47,657 nt of DNA from Acidimicrobiaceae bacterium (GCA_028820455.1 JAPPJC010000027.1:8139-55795), one strand, 5' to 3'; positions 1 through 9,774 are shown, counted from the first letter of the stretch. Made by a program: numbers and translations. The notes: generated by a model from the letters alone, not told the origin.

Positions 1-3000
1 CCCAGGCCACCATTCGGGCTCAAAATTGGTTGGTCGGGGTGCCAAATTTTTCCGGTGGGGGGGGGGGGGGGGTAAAAAACCCCCCCCCCCCCCCCCCCCC
101 GTGATGCCGGGTGTTTTGATCACCGACCACATTTTGGATATTGTTCTAACTTCTCGCAGTATTCGATCATCTTCGTAGAGCCAGAGTTTCGTGAAAGGCC
201 GATACAACACTTCACGAATGCGGGATTCATCAAATACTATTTTTGACTTCTGCTTGAGTGACTGTTTGAGGGATATATGCCATTTTATTGTGCTTAAACT
301 AGTGTTTTTAGTTGCTTCTTCAAGGTTGGTACCATGAGCGACACGTCGTCGTGCATATTCATAGGCGTCAATAAGTTCATTAACTCTTTCCACTAGATCC
401 TCATAGCTGAACGAATACACGTAGGCGTCGCAGCCAGTTGCAACACCTCGTGCATGATCCACTACTAGAGTGTTGTCTCTTTGTTTAGATGAGCCTATCG
501 CACACACCGGCAGTAGGTTCTCGAAAGTGCCATCAGTGAGATTCACCCAGTCATGGTTGTCGTTGACCGGTACGGTTTTCAGCTGGTCACTAGTGACGTC
601 TCCGAGTTGGGCAAGCCATGCGAACTTTTCTTCGCGAGTTGAGTATTCTGGAACTGTTGCGTAGTGAAGCTCAGCGGGAGTGTCGGGGTCTTTGTCGGGG
701 TTGCGGACCAGGACTGTGATTTGGACTCCGTTACGTGAACCCTGTCCAAATACGTTTTGTCCCTCTTTTTGGCGTTCATCGCCGGATTTCATGGCGTCGC
801 CGAGGAGGTTGACGACGTAGATGTCACTGAACTCGTTGCGCAGTGATGCGCGCATACCGATCAATGAGGGGCCGCTAGAGAGTGAATTAGGGTGACTCAT
901 TACAATAATTCCAGGCTTGGACAGGTCATTGTTTGGGTGATCGAGTCTATCAGAGGCCCATCTGATGGCTTGTACGTACAGGTTGGAGGAGCTGGTGCCG
1001 CCGCCGCTACGTTTCTTGATTTCGCGGTGGCGTTTGCCGTAGGTGTCGCGGATGCGCTTCTGAAGTTCTGGATAGGCGAGTTTGGGATTATCATCACCTG
1101 CTGACTTCTGGCCAGCTGACCAGGGCGGATTGGCGATGATTACTTGGATGGGTAGAGCGTCTTGTTGTTTAGCGCGGGCGGTGTTGTAGCTGATGGTGCC
1201 AGTGCCCGGCAATTTGGTTGGGTCATGCTCGAATGTGTCGGTGAGGACTATGCCGCTGAAAGGTTCGTAGCTTCCAGTGCGGTCGCGGTATCCCTCTTCA
1301 ATCTTCAGCGCGGCGAGATAGTAGGCTAGTAGCACAATCTCGTTTGCGTGTATTTCATTGGGGCTGTCGCCTGGGACCAGCGGATTATGCGTATTGATGA
1401 ACTTTCTCTTCAGGTCTTCATCGAAAATGAACGGCTGGCCTTGGCTGTTGTTTTGGGTGAGGAGCCGGTTGATGAATGTGCCTGTACCGGTGAATGGGTC
1501 GAGGATGTGCACTTCTTCGGATGTGAGACCGCGTCCGAACTCTTTGTGTAGCACGGCGTCGACGGATCGGAGGATGAAGTCTACGAGTTCGACGGGTGTG
1601 TAGACGATGCCCAATTTTTTGATTTCTGCGGGCATGGCCTCTTTGAAGAACGATTCATAGACCTCCAACATGATCTTGAGTCGGGCGTCTGAATCAGCAG
1701 CACCTGAGAGGCGGTTGCGGACGCTTTCATAGAATCGATCTAGTTCCACAGTCTCATCACGCAAGTGTATGTCTTGGGATTTGAATTCGTCGAGGAGTTC
1801 GTTGAGGGATTTGGAGATGGGATTGCGATCAGCGAATCCGCTGCCAGCAAACAGTGCTTCGAACACTGGCATCGTCACAACGTGCTGAGCAACCATCACG
1901 GCTAGGTCGCCCGACGGCATGCTAGCACCGATTGTTGCTTCCATTTGCTCGGAGAACTGGTAGAACTGCGCTGCTAGTTCATCGTTGGCTTCTACAGCGG
2001 CGCGGATGTGACCGGTGATGGTGTTTGTGATGCGTGCTACTTCGCGGCCCCAGCGGTCCCAGTATTGACGATCACCGCAGACTTTGACCAGTTGTGACGC
2101 GATGGCATGTTCGAATGGTATACGCTGCTGGATACCGCCTTTGAAGGAACCATCAGATGAGTCATCGCATTCGCATTCGGTGTTAGCCATACCGCAGGTA
2201 TCGCATAGGCCACTCGTCAACACGGTAACCGGTAGCCGTCCTGTGAGGTCAGCAGTGTTGATTTCAACGTCGAGGCGTTCGTCGTGGGAACGCAGTGCTT
2301 TGAGAACTTTCCAGACAGCTTTGAAGCCTGAGCCCGATAGGACCCGGTCATCGCTCAGACTGGCACCCGATGGCACCACCACAGGCAGGATCACGTAGCC
2401 GACCTGCTTGTGCTCGGCTCGGCGCATCACTCGTCCAACGGCTTGGATCACATCCACTTGAGACTGTTTTGGCTCAAGAAAGATCACCGCGTCAAGAGCG
2501 GGAACGTCTATGCCTTCAGTAAGGCAGCGAGCATTGGTAACAATCCGGCAGCCGCCGCTCGGGTCACCTTCTCGAAGCCAAGCGATTGTGTTGGCGCGTT
2601 CAAGAGCATTGTTAGAGCCATCAACATGACGGACCTCGCACTCAAGTAGGTTGACATTACCACCGTCGGTGGTTGTGCGGCCGGACACAGCCGCACTCAC
2701 GGCCTCAACCACCGGGTTCCAGTATCGTTCCACGAGCTGGGATTTACTAATACGGTTAGTGAAAGCAATCGCTCGTTTAGCAGAGTGCTCCGGGTTGACT
2801 CGGCCAGTGATCCGATCTTTGGCTGTGGTGGTAGTCGGATCGGCAAGACCATCCCAACAACCCGCGAAACGCACCGCCTCTTGGATACTGAAAAGACGCT
2901 CGTCATCAATCACAATGTTGTCGTAAGCATCGAGTACCGGATTCTCAGCTACAGCGATGACCAGCACCTTGTAGTCGGTTAGGTGTCCTTCTTCGACAGC

Positions 3001-4275
3001 GTCACCGAAGGACATCCGATACAGTTCTGGGCCGTAGGTTTCTTCGTCGTCCATTGAATACACATCAAAGACCCGATCGGATTGCTTGACCTTGTTCTTA
3101 ACCGTTTCGGTGTAGATGCGTGGTGTAGCAGTCATATACAACCGTTTGTAAGCCCGCACCCGCTCAGGTTTGTGAATGAATGAGAACGGCGTGATGGTGC
3201 GGCTCTTACGCGATGACTTCTTAGATCCAGTGGCCTCGTCGATACCAGTAGTGCGGTGTGCTTCATCACACAGCACAAGATCGAAGGCCTGTGCAGTTCC
3301 GAACAGATTTTTATTGGACTGCGCGTCGGCTATGAGGCTTAGCGATTGGTAGGTGCAAAACACCACCAGCATTGAATCAGGATCTTCGACATTCAACTGT
3401 TGGGATATGCGACTAGGATCGGTTGTTACCGGCATGGCTAGCTCCGACAAAGGGGCATCCTCATCAGTGTTGCCGGCCTTGGTGTCTGAACACACGCCTA
3501 TATAACGGTGTTCGATGTCGGGATTGCGTTGCCTTGCCCATTCACGCATAGTCTGGTTCATCAGCGCGATTGATGGCACTAGGTACAAAACCCTGCCACC
3601 CAGTCCGACCATCTTCTCAGCGATCCACAAAGACACAACAGATTTACCGGTGCCACACGGTAACACAAGACGGCCACGATCATTGTCCGCCAAGCCCTCA
3701 ACGACTTTGCTGACAGCTTCGGTTTGGAATGGTTTAGGAATATGCCGAGGAGTTGGGTCGAACCGCAGCCGCGACGGATCTTCAAGACATTCAGACCAGT
3801 TGACAGGCCATGAATCGAGATCACTACCATATAACACCTCGCAGCGCGGTTCCGCTTTGAGAATCATCGTGCGCGCTTGCAAAGTCACAGGTGCTGTAAC
3901 AGCAAGAAGCCTAGATGAGAAAACCTGGCCGCTAGATGCAGAAATGAACGAGTCAACAGCAGCCTTACTGATTTTTCCACCCGTGTGGGCCTTGGTCTGG
4001 ATCGCGCACAGACCACCACCCCCCGCTTCAGTCTGCTCAGCAACCAAATCAATACCTACGTCACCACCGTAACCGTGGCGTTGACGATCAGGCCACTCCA
4101 TCCACCGCCACACCTTCTTGAAACGCCGAGGACCATACACATCAGGATGCTGCTGGAATGCCCGCTGCATAAGCAGCTCGAACGCCTTACCACGATCCTG
4201 AGGCGAATCATAGCGACGCTCAAGCAGACCAAGAACCCCTGAAAGCTCTGCCTTGTCCTCAGTCGGTACAATCAC
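1..4275 (-). CDS. Type ISP-like single-chain restriction-modification enzyme (Mrr-like nuclease, SF2 helicase, N6-adenine methylase), 3' end outside window
   Basis: Reverse-complement frame from GTG at 4275 reads VIVPTEDKAELSGVLGLLERRYDSPQDRGKAFELLMQ...GGDVGIDLVAEQTEAGGGGLCAIQTKAH (Mrr-like), LVLPCGTGKSVVSLW, LCDEAHRTTG, LYMTATPRIYTE (SF2), HILDPFTGTGTFINRLL and VIIANPPWSAGQ (N6 MTase). No listed ORF covers this frame, consistent with it being open through position 1. Confidence 0.85.
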   Translation of the reverse strand, partial: MIVPTEDKAELSGVLGLLERRYDSPQDRGKAFELLMQRAFQQHPDVYGPRRFKKVWRWMEWPDRQRHGYGGDVGIDLVAEQTEAGGGGLCAIQTKAHTGGKISKAAVDSFISASSGQVFSSRLLAVTAPVTLQARTMILKAEPRCEVLYGSDLDSWPVNWSECLEDPSRLRFDPTPRHIPKPFQTEAVSKVVEGLADNDRGRLVLPCGTGKSVVSLWIAEKMVGLGGRVLYLVPSIALMNQTMREWARQRNPDIEHRYIGVCSDTKAGNTDEDAPLSELAMPVTTDPSRISQQLNVEDPDSMLVVFCTYQSLSLIADAQSNKNLFGTAQAFDLVLCDEAHRTTGIDEATGSKKSSRKSRTITPFSFIHKPERVRAYKRLYMTATPRIYTETVKNKVKQSDRVFDVYSMDDEETYGPELYRMSFGDAVEEGHLTDYKVLVIAVAENPVLDAYDNIVIDDERLFSIQEAVRFAGCWDGLADPTTTTAKDRITGRVNPEHSAKRAIAFTNRISKSQLVERYWNPVVEAVSAAVSGRTTTDGGNVNLLECEVRHVDGSNNALERANTIAWLREGDPSGGCRIVTNARCLTEGIDVPALDAVIFLEPKQSQVDVIQAVGRVMRRAEHKQVGYVILPVVVPSGASLSDDRVLSGSGFKAVWKVLKALRSHDERLDVEINTADLTGRLPVTVLTSGLCDTCGMANTECECDDSSDGSFKGGIQQRIPFEHAIASQLVKVCGDRQYWDRWGREVARITNTITGHIRAAVEANDELAAQFYQFSEQMEATIGASMPSGDLAVMVAQHVVTMPVFEALFAGSGFADRNPISKSLNELLDEFKSQDIHLRDETVELDRFYESVRNRLSGAADSDARLKIMLEVYESFFKEAMPAEIKKLGIVYTPVELVDFILRSVDAVLHKEFGRGLTSEEVHILDPFTGTGTFINRLLTQNNSQGQPFIFDEDLKRKFINTHNPLVPGDSPNEIHANEIVLLAYYLAALKIEEGYRDRTGSYEPFSGIVLTDTFEHDPTKLPGTGTISYNTARAKQQDALPIQVIIANPPWSAGQKSAGDDNPKLAYPELQKRIRDTYGKRHREIKKRSGGGTSSSNLYVQAIRWASDRLDHPNNDLSKPGIIVMSHPNSLSSGPSLIGMRASLRNEFSDIYVVNLLGDAMKSGDERQKEGQNVFGQGSRNGVQITVLVRNPDKDPDTPAELHYATVPEYSTREEKFAWLAQLGDVTSDQLKTVPVNDNHDWVNLTDGTFENLLPVCAIGSSKQRDNTLVVDHARGVATGCDAYVYSFSYEDLVERVNELIDAYEYARRRVAHGTNLEEATKNTSLSTIKWHISLKQSLKQKSKIVFDESRIREVLYRPFTKLWLYEDDRILREVRTISKMWSVIKTPGITGGGGGGGFLPPPPPHRKNLAPRPTNFEPEWWPG
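57..100. repeat. G16 / TAAAAAA / C21 homopolymer pair
   Basis: Direct reading: G at 57-72, TAAAAAA at 73-79, C at 80-100. Confidence 0.95.
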
Positions 4276-4479
4276 TAGATAGTTTCACAGATTATCGGAT
4301 GTGCTGCTAGCCACGGTTCGCATATAACACGCACTATCAGACGTTGTCCGCGCATAGCCTATAAAAACAATACACTTTTTTCGAGCATTGTGCAAATATT
4401 AACACTTTTTATTAACATTTTTTGCAAAGAATTCCTAATGTCTTAGGATGTCCTCGACAGAAAAGCTGCTGTTCGGCTA

Positions 4480-5442
4480 TTCACACATCACTGGCTATCA
4501 AACAGAAGAACTCGTCTTCGTTGATGACGCGAATCGAGTTTCCCTGCTCTTTGAATGAAGGGCCTTTTTATACTTAGAGGTCTGATGACCATTTGCGTAT
4601 CCAACAACTAGATAGTCTGTCTTACCGCTTACCGATTCCACAGGTTTCGCACCGACGTCAACAGCCAACTGGAAGGCTTCACGCCGCGGCATCGACGTCA
4701 ACTTGCCCGTGAACACCACCTTCCTGCCGAATAACGCTCCCTCGGGGTCTGGTGTCCCCATGGGTGTGAAATCTTTGGCAGTGAAACTAGAAGACCATGA
4801 CGACTCCGAGGACGCGCTCGTCTGTGACAAGTCGGCATTAGAGAACGGCTGGTAGCCACTAGAATCATAATAGCCGAGCCGGTATCCATGCTTATCAAGC
4901 AGCTCTTCGTGTAAGAAACTGGACCGGTATGCAAGTTCAACCCATATACGCCCCGCTGCTTCCGCGTCCGACAGAGCATCGTGATGCGTAAGCGGAATAT
5001 TGAACTTCTGCGCTACAGCTGTGAGGCCCCATGATTGCATACCTGGTAGCTCGGACTGTGTCAGATGCCAATGCACGCAAACTGGAAAGGCTCAAGCGGG
5101 TATTCGTGGTGTTCTACACTTTTCCATAAGACCGAGATATCAAAAGCAGCACTATGAGCTATCAACAAACGATCCTCTATCATCGGGCATCGGGACCACT
5201 TGATCCCATACATATGGAAACTCTGGTGCTTCACAGGTGTCTGACGGCTTGATACCGTGGATGCTCATATTCCGAGTATAGTACTTGTTGCCAGGTGGGC
5301 GGATCAACAACTTCCGTTTCGTGATCAGTAAGCCATCCTCAAAAACAACCACCCCAACAGCACACACCGAACTGCGTTTGCTTGTGGCACTCTCGAAGTC
5401 GATCTCAACGAATGAGTCCTCAAGCAGTTTGCCTCCCAGCAT
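4480..5442 (-). pseudogene. DnaQ-like 3'-5' exonuclease with C-terminal BRCT domain, disrupted by about three frameshifts
   Basis: SFVEIDFESATSKRSSVCAVGVVVFEDG (5442 frame), then RLLIAHSAAFDISVLWKSVEHHEYPLEPFQFAC in a second frame, then HLTQSELPGMQSWGLTAVAQKFNIPLTHHDALSDAEAAGRI...ALFGRKVVFTGKLTSMPRREAFQLAVDVGAKPVESVSGKTDYLVVG (BRCT) in a third, then KEQGNSIRVINEDEFFCLI in another frame. Confidence 0.75.
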
Positions 5443-5641
5443 GAAGATATACTATTCTCTTGTCCGTGAGAGTGTCATCGTCCGTAACGGACTCAAGGGT
5501 CTCGGTGATGATTTCAGCGGGGTTGACCGCCACACCGAACAACCGGCTGGCGATGTCCGCGACCGCTACGTTGTGATCCCCGTCAGTTCCCTCCGAAGCC
5601 ATGGTCGCTGAAGTGCCGATACAGAGAAGGTTTGCCAGCAC
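5420..5641 (-). pseudogene. Fragment of DEAD/DEAH helicase (MrfA/DrmA-like, DUF1998-associated style)
   Basis: LLCIGTSATMASEGTDGDHNVAVADIASRLFGVAVNPAEIITETLESVTDDDTL; motif III-like GTSATMAS; truncated at both ends. Confidence 0.5.
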
Positions 5642-5717
5642 TCATAATGAATATTGTGGTTTGTATGTTTTTTGGATTCTGTGACCGGGGTTCTGGTCTG
5701 ACCCATTTACCGGCTGG
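5641..5717 (+). repeat. 77-bp direct repeat, copy A
   Basis: CTCATAATGAATATTGTGGTTTGTATGTTTTTTGGATTCTGTGACCGGGGTTCTGGTCTGACCCATTTACCGGCTGG; 75/77 identical to 9936-10012. Confidence 0.95.
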
Positions 5718-5867
5718 CACTCAGACTAACACAGAGATGGCTTGTTTTAGGTCATCATCCAGGAGTGGTGTTGCAGTCTCTGGTGGGTGGCTCTTGCATC
5801 TTGATCGTTCGATGTCAAAGTGTTTCTCAGAAGAGGTTGTGGGAGGTAGGGTTGGTAGCTTGCAGGG

Positions 5868-6443
5868 TCAGGCTTGGCGTGTGTTGCGGGCGGTTTCGGC
5901 GGCGACTTGTTTTTGTACTCCGGTGGTGTTCCAACGGAATTGTGCCATTTGTGTGGTTACTCCGAACTTTTTGGCTATCTGTTTGATTGTTGCGCCACAG
6001 CGCGCCTCTATGAGCAAAGTAGGCCGGGGGAGTAGCAGAGTGCCTCCGAAAGCTGTTGCTTCTTCTTCTTGGTCGGGTTGACAGGTGCGGAACGGTATGT
6101 CATTTAGGTATTGGATCTCTGTCAGGTCATGATCAAGGATGATGTGTGCTAGTTCGTGGGCTATGTCGCTTCTGCGTCGTGGGCGGGTTCTGAGCGGATT
6201 GTAGACGATGACGTGACGACCGTTGATCTCGAAGGTACAAGCCGAGAAAGCGTATGCCTGGATACATTCGATTTCTTCAAGTCTTTCAATTTCTACTAGG
6301 TCGTCAGCAGAGATGATTCGTACACCGAGGTTGTCGGCTATTGCTTTTAGATCAAGTGATGCAGATCGGGTGATGCCTGCGTTCTCTCGAAGCTTCCGTG
6401 CTTCGCGTTCGGCTTTTGCTTTGAATCCGCGGGGAAGTGTCAC
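5868..6443 (-). CDS. ImmA/IrrE-type zinc metallopeptidase (CapP-like candidate)
   Basis: DIAHELAHIILDH (HExxH) plus the usual ImmA/IrrE layout (EEATAFGGTLLLP); directly downstream of the XRE gene. Confidence 0.85.
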   Translation of the reverse strand: MTLPRGFKAKAEREARKLRENAGITRSASLDLKAIADNLGVRIISADDLVEIERLEEIECIQAYAFSACTFEINGRHVIVYNPLRTRPRRRSDIAHELAHIILDHDLTEIQYLNDIPFRTCQPDQEEEATAFGGTLLLPRPTLLIEARCGATIKQIAKKFGVTTQMAQFRWNTTGVQKQVAAETARNTRQA

Positions 6444-6983
6444 TCACAGGGCCCCTTCAGCGTCAAGTTCTAGAAGATGGTTTTGCATGTCATCTAGAAG
6501 CTGCCCTAAACGCTGTGGAACTCCAGGGCGTAGTGTAGCCGCAGCGCGCAGATGGCATGCCACAGTCACTGGCGCGGATGGTTTGCGTGCAAGGGCGGCA
6601 TACATGTCTCGTACAACTGTTGCAATGCTCGAAGCAGCCTCCGGTGCGAGCAGAGGGTCGGCTTGCAGGTGCGTCGCGACAACTTCTGGAGTTGTTGTCT
6701 GTCGGGGAGCACTGGTCATGAAGAAAGTCTGAGGTGGAACATGCAACCATGAGCACAGACGTAGGAATGTTGTGAGATCCGGTTGGCCTCCAGCTTCGAC
6801 ACGTGACAACGTCATGAAACTGATGTTCGCTGTTTCTGCTGCCCGTCGTATTGACAAGCCTGCGGACGTGCGTCGTTCTTTCACAGCTTCTGCTAGGGCG
6901 TCGACGTTTAGATGAGCAATGTTTGATTTCTCGGATGCCGTTTCATTAGCCTCAGGTTCCGATGGTGGTGAAAACGAAACCAT
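6444..6983 (-). CDS. XRE-family HTH transcriptional regulator (CapH-like candidate)
   Basis: LAEAVKERRTSAGLSIRRAAETANISFMTLSRVEAGGQPDLTTFLRLCSWL; abuts the ImmA gene; divergent from the CD-NTase gene. Confidence 0.85.
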   Translation of the reverse strand: MVSFSPPSEPEANETASEKSNIAHLNVDALAEAVKERRTSAGLSIRRAAETANISFMTLSRVEAGGQPDLTTFLRLCSWLHVPPQTFFMTSAPRQTTTPEVVATHLQADPLLAPEAASSIATVVRDMYAALARKPSAPVTVACHLRAAATLRPGVPQRLGQLLDDMQNHLLELDAEGAL

Positions 6984-7131
6984 GTCACAATTGTATCACC
7001 AACGAACCGATGTTAGTTGCATATGACAGAAATTTTTGACATACTACACTGTTAGTGCAACTTTGCTGATACAATATATTCGAGTTTATCAATACATGAT
7101 GCCCAGTTTGTGAAAGGATTTTCAGAGAACA
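6984..7131. promoter_or_regulatory. Divergent intergenic region with nested inverted repeats
   Basis: TTGTATCA (6991-6998) pairs with TGATACAA (7067-7074); AGTTGCA (7015-7021) pairs with TGCAACT (7056-7062); TTGACA at 7036-7041. Confidence 0.45.
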
Positions 7132-8202
7132 ATGTATGCATACACAATTTTAGACCAGATCCGCAAACAAGTAGCAGCAAGACCTGAATCTTTGCGTGAG
7201 GCACGTGAGAGAAGAGATCGGGTTCTTAGAACGGCATCGAGTTTCAACGGAGTTCTTCGTACCTATAAGGCGGGATCTCTGGCTACCCGTTTCACGAATC
7301 GCCCAGTATCGGACGCAGACGCGGGTGTAGTCATGGACAGGCGTACTCTGCCCGACCTCGGGCCCGACGGCGAGGGTGAATTGCCTGCCGAGCTTGTGAA
7401 CAAGATCCGCCTCCACATACGTCCCCAGCTAGCCGCACAGTACTCCAACGTGCGGGTGGAGCGGATGAAACGCGGATTGCTGATAAGGTTCGGTCAACTG
7501 CTGACAAGTGGGGAGGACCCTAGTGTTGATCTCGTGGTTGCTCTCAACCGAGCTGTTGATGACGCCTTGTGGATCCCCAATCTTGATAAGAACCGATGGG
7601 ATCCCAGCCATCCCGAGAAACACGTGCAACTTTTTACTTCTAGCACAGAAAAACACAGGCGCACGCGACGTCATGTCGTGCGGTTAGCCAAAGCACAGGT
7701 TCAACAGTTCGACAAACCCCACCTCTGCTCGTTTAATATAGCAGCTCTCGCGTGGGAATGTATCCAGTCTGCTGAGCGTATTGACCTAGCACTACTGCGT
7801 TTCTTCGAGTACTCGGCTACTGAACTGGCGAAGCACTTCACCAAGGATCCGGCAGGAGTGAGCGACTCTATCCGAGTTGATGACCGAGAGTTGGCGGTAA
7901 AACGTTTACGGCGCACAGCGGACGGACTGAGACTCGCTATTGATGCTGGCAACAATGAAGACAAGGTGAGAGAAGTGCTTGCAACGCAAGGTGTGTTTTG
8001 GAAGCTTTTACAGCCACAAAATGATAATCGGAACAATGGTGTGCTCCATGGCAGTCACACCAACAACGTGGTAGAAGCTGTACGGACAGGTGGGATAGTT
8101 TCAGTCGCGGCTAGCGGAACACTTGCTACAGGCAAGTCTTCAAGAGGTGCAACACCTCTGAAATTGACGCGAGCATACGGAGGATTCCGTGCCTATGGTT
8201 AG
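7132..8202 (+). CDS. CD-NTase (cGAS/DncV-like nucleotidyltransferase) of a CBASS-like system
   Basis: AGSLATRFTNRPVSDADAGVVMD (GS...DxD), PSVDLVVAL (third acid), IPNLDKNRWDPSHPEKH; protein ends ...GGFRAYG with C-terminal Gly. Confidence 0.8.
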   Translation: MYAYTILDQIRKQVAARPESLREARERRDRVLRTASSFNGVLRTYKAGSLATRFTNRPVSDADAGVVMDRRTLPDLGPDGEGELPAELVNKIRLHIRPQLAAQYSNVRVERMKRGLLIRFGQLLTSGEDPSVDLVVALNRAVDDALWIPNLDKNRWDPSHPEKHVQLFTSSTEKHRRTRRHVVRLAKAQVQQFDKPHLCSFNIAALAWECIQSAERIDLALLRFFEYSATELAKHFTKDPAGVSDSIRVDDRELAVKRLRRTADGLRLAIDAGNNEDKVREVLATQGVFWKLLQPQNDNRNNGVLHGSHTNNVVEAVRTGGIVSVAASGTLATGKSSRGATPLKLTRAYGGFRAYG

Positions 8203-8587
8203 GTGGGAAAACCCTGGACCCTGGTATGGTCGCTTCCGTGACCGGCTACGATTTGAAGTACCGGCACGCACGAAGATCCCTGGATTGCGATCCCGGCGTC
8301 GACCTCAGGGACGCGGCTGGCAATATCTACTTTCGGTAAAACCACCTGGCTGTCCAACCATTAAGGTTCGCATTGATTATCTGCTGCCAAATCCCCATGT
8401 GCCACACGTCATCGTCAATGGGCCCACGGATTCTCCACACCGCTACCATGATGGCACTCTCTGTATGTGGTACCCGCAAGATCCTGTAGACCGTCGCTGG
8501 ACTTTCTCAGACGGACTCCTCCACTTGATCGGCCTCATCCAAGTCCATCTCATCCGAGAGCACCTCTGGCGTGAAACAGGTAAATGA
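8189..8587 (+). CDS. Stand-alone E2-like conjugation protein (short type II CBASS Cap2-like)
   Basis: HRYHDGTLCMWYPQDPVDRRWTFSDGLLHLIGLIQVHLIREHLWRETGK: E2-like H...GTLC-W active-site context; overlaps the CD-NTase end. Confidence 0.7.
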   Translation: MPMVRWENPGPWYGRFRDRLRFEVPARTKIPGLRSRRRPQGRGWQYLLSVKPPGCPTIKVRIDYLLPNPHVPHVIVNGPTDSPHRYHDGTLCMWYPQDPVDRRWTFSDGLLHLIGLIQVHLIREHLWRETGK

Positions 8588-9774
8588 CCCGGAGACGAGG
8601 CACCGCATCACGAGAACAAAAAATCATGAATACGTTCTTCTTGGCGCATGCTATACCCTCCTATGTGACCGCAGCCCTGGTTGCAGCATTGATCTCGGGC
8701 ACAGTCACGATCATTGGGTATTGGCAGACCTCCCGGTTGAAGCGACAGGATAGACAGCGTCAATTACTAGCGCGTGCTCTCAAATCGGTGGCGGAGTATC
8801 GCGAGTTTGCCTACAAGATTCGACGCCGGTCACACGAAAACGACCGGAATGTGATAACTGACGCTTTATCCGAGGTGCAGGCACAATTAAACCTGCACAT
8901 GGCAACCCTCGAAATCGAAGCACCGCGGGTCGCTACCCACTACAAACACCTCGTTGCTGAAACAAAACGAATCGTCGGCCCCCAGATAGCAGCAGGTTGG
9001 GATCAAGCACCACCAACTACCGACGACGATATGCACGTCCGCGATGTTGATCTAACCGAACTTGAGACACCAAACGCAGCGTTCATCAACGCCGCCAGGA
9101 AACACTTGCACGGCAGGTTATGGAGTTTTTGGCAGTACAGGCGTATACCGGTGCGGTGCCACCCTGACAAGCCTGCGTCACAATCTCTTCAACAAGCCAA
9201 CTCACAAAAACTTAACTCTACTGGAAAGGTGATAGAATGCGGCAATGGACTCACTTCCGATCCAATGAAAGATGACAAAACAAATAATAGCTCGAATTGG
9301 GAGTTGATTCGTATATTGTTCGGATGGTCAGGCGTAGCAGTGTTTGTCATCACATCCATACTAGGAATTTGCTTTTCGATGTTGGATCAAGAACGTTTAT
9401 TGAATGCGTTACGGGATCTGATCACGCCTGCTACTGTGTTATTTAGCTCTACTCTTGTTGTCAGTACTTGGGTTGCAGGTTCACCCCGTTCACCTCAGCC
9501 CGGTGAAATCGCAAGAGATACTCGTGATCTATTTGGTACCGTAGTGGTATTCTCATATTTTGCAGTGGCAGGCATAATCATTGTGATTGGTTTACAAGCT
9601 CTACCTTCAACTACACCTATTTGGATGTTGCACCTTTTGGGTGGGTTGGCATTGGGGTTGATGGGACTAGTCATGGTTGGACTCGTGAAACTTCTTGACA
9701 AAACTCATGATTCTGTTTCAATCTGTTTGCGACGAACGGGGAATGATAGCACATCTGGGACTGTCGATAGTTAG
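8584..9774 (+). CDS. Membrane protein, candidate CBASS effector (one N-terminal TM, helical cytoplasmic region, about four C-terminal TMs)
   Basis: ATGA overlap with the E2 gene; ALVAALISGTVTIIGYW then charged LKRQDRQRQLLARALKSVAEYREFAYKIRRR; hydrophobic blocks GVAVFVITSILGICF, VVVFSYFAVAGIIIVIGL, MLHLLGGLALGLMGLVMVGLV. Confidence 0.65.
   Translation: MTRRRGTASREQKIMNTFFLAHAIPSYVTAALVAALISGTVTIIGYWQTSRLKRQDRQRQLLARALKSVAEYREFAYKIRRRSHENDRNVITDALSEVQAQLNLHMATLEIEAPRVATHYKHLVAETKRIVGPQIAAGWDQAPPTTDDDMHVRDVDLTELETPNAAFINAARKHLHGRLWSFWQYRRIPVRCHPDKPASQSLQQANSQKLNSTGKVIECGNGLTSDPMKDDKTNNSSNWELIRILFGWSGVAVFVITSILGICFSMLDQERLLNALRDLITPATVLFSSTLVVSTWVAGSPRSPQPGEIARDTRDLFGTVVVFSYFAVAGIIIVIGLQALPSTTPIWMLHLLGGLALGLMGLVMVGLVKLLDKTHDSVSICLRRTGNDSTSGTVDS

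Noticed and set aside
2084-4072. Plus- and minus-strand ORFs of 60-185 aa listed in the track
   Set aside because: They lie in alternate frames of the large minus-strand R-M gene with clear motifs.
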